A stretch of DNA of 64,000 bases, taken from assembly GCF_024170005.1 (NCBI RefSeq), contig NZ_JALJXJ010000013.1:124001-188000 (forward strand), read 5' to 3'. Numbering within the stretch: position 1 is the first letter of the stretch; each line of letters opens with the position of its first letter. The stretch comes from Azospirillum lipoferum (GTDB lineage: Bacteria; Pseudomonadota; Alphaproteobacteria; Azospirillales; Azospirillaceae). Positions 59,321-64,000 of the stretch are shown piece by piece. The position numbers and the translations under genes are program-made. The notes below the pieces were generated by a model. That model worked only from the letters and a program-made list of their open reading frames with translations, had not been told where the DNA came from and did not search any database.

Positions 59321-60011
59321 CGATGTTGGCGCCGTCGGCGGTCAGGCGGTCGGCGGTCTCGCGGTAGTCGCGGGTGCCGGAGAAGCCGCCTTCGGCCGTC
59401 ACGCGGCGGATCCAGGTCGGCGAGGCGCCGAGCGACACCAGACGGTCCACCATCATCTGCGTGGAGCGCATGGTCATCCGGCCATTCTCCGCCATGCGCG
59501 GGGCATGCACCATGAACTCCGCCCGTGGTGCTGCATAGCGTGGATAGCCGGCGAGATAGAGGCCGACGCACATGCTTTCGCAGGAGTCGCCGTCGCGCAC
59601 CCGGGTGGCGACCGGCCGTCCGCTCTGGCGCTCGGCCAGAACGGCGTCGATCATCCGGTAGCCCGCCGCGGTGAAGCCACCGGGGCTGGACAGTTCGATC
59701 ACCAGCGGGCGATGGGCCGGCAGGGTGTGCAGGGTGTCGACGAAGCTGCGCTCCGCCCCCGGCGTGATGATCCCGTCCAGGCGCAGGACGGTGACGTCCC
59801 CCTGGTCGTTCCGCGACATCTCCGCGTCGGGGAATTCGGAGGAGGGGGGAGCGGCCGGCGCCGGATTGACGGTGACGGGAGCGGCGCTTACCGGGTTCAT
59901 CGACAGGCCGTCGGGCTGGGTGGCGGCATGGCCGAGGGCTGCACCCGCGATCAGCAGCGCGCCCAGACCGGCACCGAACCCGACCTTCCGCAGCAGCTTT
60001 TGCACCGACAT
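59301..60011 (-). CDS. ClpP-like periplasmic serine protease family protein
   Basis: A 236-residue protein with an N-terminal hydrophobic signal or anchor (LGALLIAGAALGHAA). The core is a ClpP/crotonase-like fold: LSSPGGFTAAGYRMIDAVL (oxyanion region), a serine in DSCESMCVGLYLAG, and histidine in FMVHAPR, the Ser-His arrangement of this exported family in alphaproteobacteria. The two cysteines flanking the serine could form a disulfide. Function uncertain; a peptidase role is inferred. It overlaps dpaL tail to tail. Confidence 0.78.
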   Translation of the reverse strand: MSVQKLLRKVGFGAGLGALLIAGAALGHAATQPDGLSMNPVSAAPVTVNPAPAAPPSSEFPDAEMSRNDQGDVTVLRLDGIITPGAERSFVDTLHTLPAHRPLVIELSSPGGFTAAGYRMIDAVLAERQSGRPVATRVRDGDSCESMCVGLYLAGYPRYAAPRAEFMVHAPRMAENGRMTMRSTQMMVDRLVSLGASPTWIRRVTAEGGFSGTRDYRETADRLTADGANIVTDLLR

Positions 60012-60255
60012 CAGACCCTCCCGCGCTCGATCCGTTCAGCGTGGCGGTCAAAGCTTGCCCGAGGGTTAACGGCCTGTCTGTGGCCGGCCGCACAATGGAG
60101 GTATAGGCGGAGGTGGATTGGCGGCGTCGCGATAAAGCGTGCGCGCGGGCGCAAAGGGCGCTAGAAGAAATAGGATTCCAAGGGTATGGCCGGGGCGCCC
60201 GATTCCAGGGCGGCGCCCGTCCGGTCCCGTGCCGTGAACGTCGAAGAGCGGAACG

Positions 60256-61707
60256 ATGTCGTACATCCAGGGTGAAACGGGCGATTGGGAAGTCGTGATC
60301 GGGCTTGAGGTCCATGCCCAGGTGATTTCGAACGCGAAGCTGTTCTCCGGCTCCGCCACCGAATTCGGGGCCGCGCCGAACAGCCAGGTCAGCTTCGTCG
60401 ACGCCGCGTTCCCCGGCATGCTGCCCGTCATAAACGAATATTGCGTCGAACAGGCGGTGCGCACTGGTCTGGGCCTGAAGGCCGAGATCAACCTGCACTC
60501 GGTCTTCGACCGCAAGAACTACTTCTACGCCGACCTGCCGCAGGGCTATCAGATCAGCCAGTTCCTGCAGCCGATCGTCGGCAAGGGCGAGATCGTGCTG
60601 GACCTGCCGGACGGCACCAGCCGTACCGTCGGCGTCACGCGCCTGCACCTGGAGCAGGACGCCGGCAAGTCGCTGCATGACCAGCACCCGTCCAAGACCT
60701 ACATCGACCTGAACCGGTCGGGCGTTGCGTTGATGGAGATCGTGTCGGAACCCGACATGCGCAGTTCGGAAGAGGCCGGCGCCTACGTGCGCAAGCTGCG
60801 CTCCATCCTGCGCTATCTCGGCACCTGCGACGGCAACATGGAGGAAGGCTCCATGCGCTGCGACGTCAACGTGTCGGTGCGCAAGCCGGGCGACGCCTTC
60901 GGCACGCGTTGCGAGATCAAGAACGTCAACTCGATCCGCTTCGTCATGCAGGCGATCGAGTATGAGGCCCGCCGCCAGATCGAGATCATCGAGGAAGGCG
61001 GCAAGATCGATCAGGAGACCCGGCTGTGGGACACGACCAAGTTCGTGACCCGTTCCATGCGATCGAAGGAAGAGGCGCACGACTACCGCTATTTCCCCGA
61101 CCCCGACCTGTTGCCGCTGGAACTGGATGCAGCATGGGTGGAGGACATCAAGAAGACGCTGCCCGAACTGCCGGATGACAAGAAGGCCCGTTTCATCGAG
61201 GACTACAAGCTGTCGGTCTATGATGCCGGCGTGCTGGTCTCGGAGAAGTCGAAGGCCGACTATTTCGAGGCGGTGGCCAAAGGCCGCGATCCGAAGCTTG
61301 CCTCCAACTGGGTCACCGGCGAGCTGTTCGGCTATCTGAACAAGGCCGGCAAGGAGATCGAGGAGAGCCCGGTCTCGGCCGGGAATCTCGGTGGCCTGAT
61401 CGACCTGATCGCCGACAACACCATCTCCGGCCGCATCGCCAAGGAAGTCTTCGAGACGATGTTCGAGACCGGCGAGAAGGCCGCCGACATCGTCGAGAAG
61501 AAGGGTCTGCGTCAGGTCACCGACACCAGCGCGATCGAGGGCTCGATCGACGCCGTGATGGCCGCCAACGCCGACAAGGTCGCGGAGTTCCGCGGCGGCA
61601 AGGACAAGCTGTTCGGCTTCTTCGTTGGTCAGGTGATGAAGGCGACCCAGGGCAAGGCCAACCCGGCCATGGTCAACGAAATCCTGATGAAGAAGCTGAA
61701 AGGCTGA
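60256..61707 (+). CDS. gatB: aspartyl/glutamyl-tRNA amidotransferase subunit B
   Basis: A 483-residue subunit that activates mischarged Glu-tRNA(Gln)/Asp-tRNA(Asn) for amidation. It has the cradle domain (VIGLEVHAQV, KLFSGSATEFG, GVTRLHLEQDAGKS), the ATP/metal region with MRCDVNVSVRKPG, and the C-terminal YqeY-like tail (FFVGQVMKATQGKANPAMVNEILMKKLKG). It normally follows gatC and gatA, but neither is upstream here; the neighbour is a divergent ClpP-like gene. The ATG follows GAAGAGCGGAACG. A terminator closes it. Confidence 0.95.
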   Translation: MSYIQGETGDWEVVIGLEVHAQVISNAKLFSGSATEFGAAPNSQVSFVDAAFPGMLPVINEYCVEQAVRTGLGLKAEINLHSVFDRKNYFYADLPQGYQISQFLQPIVGKGEIVLDLPDGTSRTVGVTRLHLEQDAGKSLHDQHPSKTYIDLNRSGVALMEIVSEPDMRSSEEAGAYVRKLRSILRYLGTCDGNMEEGSMRCDVNVSVRKPGDAFGTRCEIKNVNSIRFVMQAIEYEARRQIEIIEEGGKIDQETRLWDTTKFVTRSMRSKEEAHDYRYFPDPDLLPLELDAAWVEDIKKTLPELPDDKKARFIEDYKLSVYDAGVLVSEKSKADYFEAVAKGRDPKLASNWVTGELFGYLNKAGKEIEESPVSAGNLGGLIDLIADNTISGRIAKEVFETMFETGEKAADIVEKKGLRQVTDTSAIEGSIDAVMAANADKVAEFRGGKDKLFGFFVGQVMKATQGKANPAMVNEILMKKLKG

Positions 61708-61766
61708 GTGGAATTCCCCGGTCGACAGATCGAAATCTCCGCCCTGTCCGAAAGAATGTTTGAGGA

Positions 61767-61797
61767 AAGCCTCTCCGCTTGGCGGAGGGGCTTTTTT
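61767..61797 (+). terminator. terminator of gatB
   Basis: AAGCCTCTCCGC and GCGGAGGGGCTT pair with one T-G wobble around a short loop, followed by a six-T run. It lies 60 bases after the gatB stop. Confidence 0.85.
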
Positions 61798-61883
61798 CTC
61801 GGGCCTTGCCCGGCCCTAAGGCAAAGCCACAGTTGAATTTTCCCGGTTTCCGCCGTCACAGTGCTGGAAACGGTGGAGGAACC

Positions 61884-63689
61884 ATGGCGGCGGAGCCGGT
61901 GATGGTGGCGCTGGCGGCTGGTGCCGTCGGCGGTCTGCTCGGGGTGCTGCTGGGCCGGTATGCCGGTCGCCGGGCGGCCCGCCGTTCGCCGCCTTCATTG
62001 CTGTCGCCGCAGCAGTCAGCCGATCCCGCCAACGCTCAGCCGTCGCACCCCCTGCATGAGCCGGAGATCGGCCAAAGGCTGGAGATGGCGCTGGAGGCGA
62101 CCGGCGCCGCGGTGTGGGACGCCGATCTGGTGGCCGGGACCTGCTGGTGGTCGGACACCTTTCCGCGCATGCTGGGCTATCGCACACGGCCGGCCATGCC
62201 GCCCGATTTCTGGGAGCGGCGGCTGCATGCCGAAGACCGCGAACGGGTGCTGGCCCACATCGCCTCGCATCTGGCGGGGGAGACCCCGGCCTATGCCTAC
62301 AGCTACCGGCTTCGTCACGAAGGCGGCGGCTGGGTGTGGATCGCCGCCAAGGGTCGCGCCTTTCGCGACAAGACCGGCCGGGCGGTGCGCTATGCCGGCA
62401 TCATGACCGACATCACCGAAGCCCGCCGGCAGGAGGAGCGGCTGCGCGCCAGCGAGGAACGACTGCTGAAGATCATGGAGGCGGCCCCCATTGCGGTGAA
62501 CGTCACCACGCGCGACGGCCGCTGGCTGTTCTGCAACGCCCAGTCGGCGCGGCTGATGGGGCGTGACCGGGCGGCGCTGATGCGCACCCCGGTGGCCGAC
62601 CTCTATGCCGACCCGGCCGACCGCGATGCGCTGATCGCCAGATTCGACCGTGAGGGCGCATTCCGCAATGCCGAGATCCGGTTCCGCCGGCCGGACGGCA
62701 GTATCGTCTGGGTCCTGTCCTCGTGGAACAGCATCGAGTTGGACGGCGAATCGGCGCTGCTGACCTGGCTCTACGACATCACCGACCGCAAGGCTGCCGA
62801 ATCGGCGATGATCGAGGCCAGGGAAGAGGCCGAGCGGGCGCTGGCCGACCTGCGCGAGGCGCAGGAAAGCTTGATCCAGGCCGAGACAATGGCCTCGCTC
62901 GGCCAACTGGTGGCCGGGGTGGCGCACGAGATCAACACGCCGATCGGCATCGGCCTGACCGCCGCCAGCCATATCGGCGAACAGGCGCAGATTCTGCGGG
63001 AGCGCTTCACCGGCAACACGCTGCGTCGGTCGGAATTCCTGGAGTTCCTGGATGGCCTGAGCGAAAGCAGCCGCCTGCTGATGGCCAACATCGACCGCGC
63101 GGCGTCGCTGGTGCAGAGCTTCAAGCAGGTGGCGGTCGACCAGTCCTCCGGCGACCGGCGGGTGTTCGAGTTGGGCAGCTATATCCACGAACTGCTGTTC
63201 TCGCTGCGTCCGCGGCTGAAGCGCACCAACCTGAAGGTGGTGGTGGAGTGCGACGACGAGCTGACGATGGACAGCTTTCCCGGTGCGTTGGGGCAGGTGC
63301 TGACCAATCTGGTCATCAACGCCATCGTCCATGCCTATGGCGACTGCGACAGGGTGGCCGACCGTCTGGCCGAGAAGCCGATTGGCACGATCAGGATCAC
63401 TGCGCAGGCCGGCGGGGCGGACCGGGTCCGGATCGACTTCATCGACGACGGCGCTGGCATCGCACCCGAACATCTGTCGAAGGTCTTCGACCCCTTCTTC
63501 ACCACCAAGCGCGGGCAGGGCGGCTCCGGCCTGGGGCTGCACATCGTCTTCAATACGGTCACCGGCCCGCTGGGCGGCACGGTATCCGTCCAGTCCTGGC
63601 CGGGACAGGGCACCCGCTTCACCGTCCAGCTGCCGCGCGAGGCGCCGGCGATGCAGCCGACTACGGCAACGGAGCCGGCGCTGAACTGA
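61884..63689 (+). CDS. PAS-domain sensor histidine kinase
   Basis: A 601-residue kinase with one N-terminal membrane anchor (VMVALAAGAVGGLLGVLLGRYAG) and two PAS domains (residues about 80-215 and 220-340, the first with the PAC end YAGIMTDITEAR). A coiled linker leads to the H-box in GVAHEINTPIGIGLTAAS. The ATPase domain shows NLVINAIVHA, DDGAGIA, GGSGLGLHIVF. No receiver follows, so it acts through an unlinked regulator. GGTGGAGGA precedes the ATG. The signal is unknown; two PAS domains suggest a small ligand or redox cue. Confidence 0.9.
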   Translation: MAAEPVMVALAAGAVGGLLGVLLGRYAGRRAARRSPPSLLSPQQSADPANAQPSHPLHEPEIGQRLEMALEATGAAVWDADLVAGTCWWSDTFPRMLGYRTRPAMPPDFWERRLHAEDRERVLAHIASHLAGETPAYAYSYRLRHEGGGWVWIAAKGRAFRDKTGRAVRYAGIMTDITEARRQEERLRASEERLLKIMEAAPIAVNVTTRDGRWLFCNAQSARLMGRDRAALMRTPVADLYADPADRDALIARFDREGAFRNAEIRFRRPDGSIVWVLSSWNSIELDGESALLTWLYDITDRKAAESAMIEAREEAERALADLREAQESLIQAETMASLGQLVAGVAHEINTPIGIGLTAASHIGEQAQILRERFTGNTLRRSEFLEFLDGLSESSRLLMANIDRAASLVQSFKQVAVDQSSGDRRVFELGSYIHELLFSLRPRLKRTNLKVVVECDDELTMDSFPGALGQVLTNLVINAIVHAYGDCDRVADRLAEKPIGTIRITAQAGGADRVRIDFIDDGAGIAPEHLSKVFDPFFTTKRGQGGSGLGLHIVFNTVTGPLGGTVSVQSWPGQGTRFTVQLPREAPAMQPTTATEPALN

Positions 63690-63731
63690 CGCCGGGCCGC
63701 AGTCCTGCCGCACCGTCCTGCCGGAAGCCGG

Positions 63732-63968
63732 TCAGGCGACGTGAAGTTCGTGGAACTGCAGATGCTTGGGCCGCCGTCCGCGGCGCTTCGGTGCTGCGAA
63801 GTTGGCGAGCGCACCGTTTTCCCCGCGCAGTTCGGCGTTCAGTTCCTGCACGCAACGTTGCAGCAGTTCCTTTTCGCGCTGGTCTTCGCGGTCGGTGATT
63901 TCCAGGCAGCTCAGCTTGATCTCGACGAGGTCGATCAGTGTTTCGGCGCAACGGCGTGACAGGGTCAT
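63732..63968 (-). CDS. small protein with basic GRRPK-type tail
   Basis: A 78-residue protein. Residues 1-50 are predicted as two charged helices (CAETLIDLVEIKLSCLEI, QREKELLQRCVQELNAEL). A C-terminal basic patch KRRGRRPKHLQ resembles an AT-hook-like DNA-binding tail, although the canonical RGRP core is not exact. GGAGG precedes the ATG; a GTG start 12 bases upstream is less likely. It is convergent with the preceding kinase gene. Confidence 0.6.
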   Translation of the reverse strand: MTLSRRCAETLIDLVEIKLSCLEITDREDQREKELLQRCVQELNAELRGENGALANFAAPKRRGRRPKHLQFHELHVA

Positions 63969-64000
63969 GGCATCCTCCACGGCGACGGGGTGCGGCGTCA

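Noticed and set aside
1..64000. tRNA, rRNA, CRISPR, insertion sequence or prophage genes
   Set aside because: No tRNA-like cloverleaf, regularly spaced direct repeat, transposase or phage structural gene was seen in the gaps.

Overview
The window is GC-rich alphaproteobacterial chromosome (or chromid) DNA with very dense coding and small intergenic gaps. The gene content points to Rhodospirillales, most likely an Azospirillum-like organism: a PAS-MCP-PilZ chemoreceptor, class I PHB synthase with depolymerase genes, a ChvG/ChvI-type two-component pair, a CtrA-type box, many PAS histidine kinases and complete leucine catabolism. The genus is an inference from gene types, not a database result. 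I see no rRNA, tRNA, CRISPR array, insertion sequence or prophage.

Layout. 1-9.4 kb: tail of a LysR regulator, a hybrid PAS histidine kinase, a GntR/FCD regulator divergent from a BenE benzoate transporter with a perfect 12-bp palindrome between them, an extra lumazine synthase, a two-gene cassette of unknown function, and a bile-acid:sodium symporter-like transporter. 9.6-18.7 kb: a leucine/isovalerate (liu) operon holding isovaleryl-CoA dehydrogenase, thiolase, a second acyl-CoA dehydrogenase, both methylcrotonyl-CoA carboxylase subunits, methylglutaconyl-CoA hydratase and HMG-CoA lyase, closed by a hairpin terminator. 18.8-19.5 kb: an MNT/HEPN toxin-antitoxin-like pair. 20.0-27.2 kb: a lipoprotein, a ChvI-like regulator and a ChvG-like kinase downstream of a TTAA-N7-TTAA box, an Lrp regulator and a 987-residue chemoreceptor. 

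27.2-38.4 kb is the most unusual region. A TetR regulator and a fusion of an IclR-type DNA-binding domain to a degenerate, truncated acyl-CoA synthetase (ANL) domain lie divergent from a branched-chain-amino-acid-type ABC transporter operon. That operon also encodes an intact-looking long-chain acyl-CoA synthetase and a PaaK-like ligase with a degenerate P-loop. Two near-identical 17-bp palindromes flank the divergent promoter region. The simplest reading is an import-and-CoA-activation system for an organic acid, controlled by a regulator whose sensor is a retired acyl-CoA synthetase.

38.4-50.2 kb: GST, a class A beta-lactamase, a predicted membrane-anchored pseudokinase with a small membrane partner, PhaC, a lipoprotein, type I secretion ABC and HlyD proteins, and a peroxiredoxin. 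50.4-64 kb: two tandem PHB-depolymerase-like secreted proteins, the first apparently lacking the catalytic serine and histidine; enolase; an alpha/beta hydrolase; MurJ; a rhodanese-type sulfurtransferase; an isolated FliN; diaminopropionate ammonia-lyase; a ClpP-like periplasmic protein; GatB without GatC/GatA; a PAS histidine kinase; and a small basic-tailed protein.

The metabolic themes fit together: leucine and organic-acid carbon flows to acetyl-CoA and acetoacetate, and PHB is made (PhaC) and possibly degraded (depolymerases). Functional statements rest on motifs read by eye; no searches were run.
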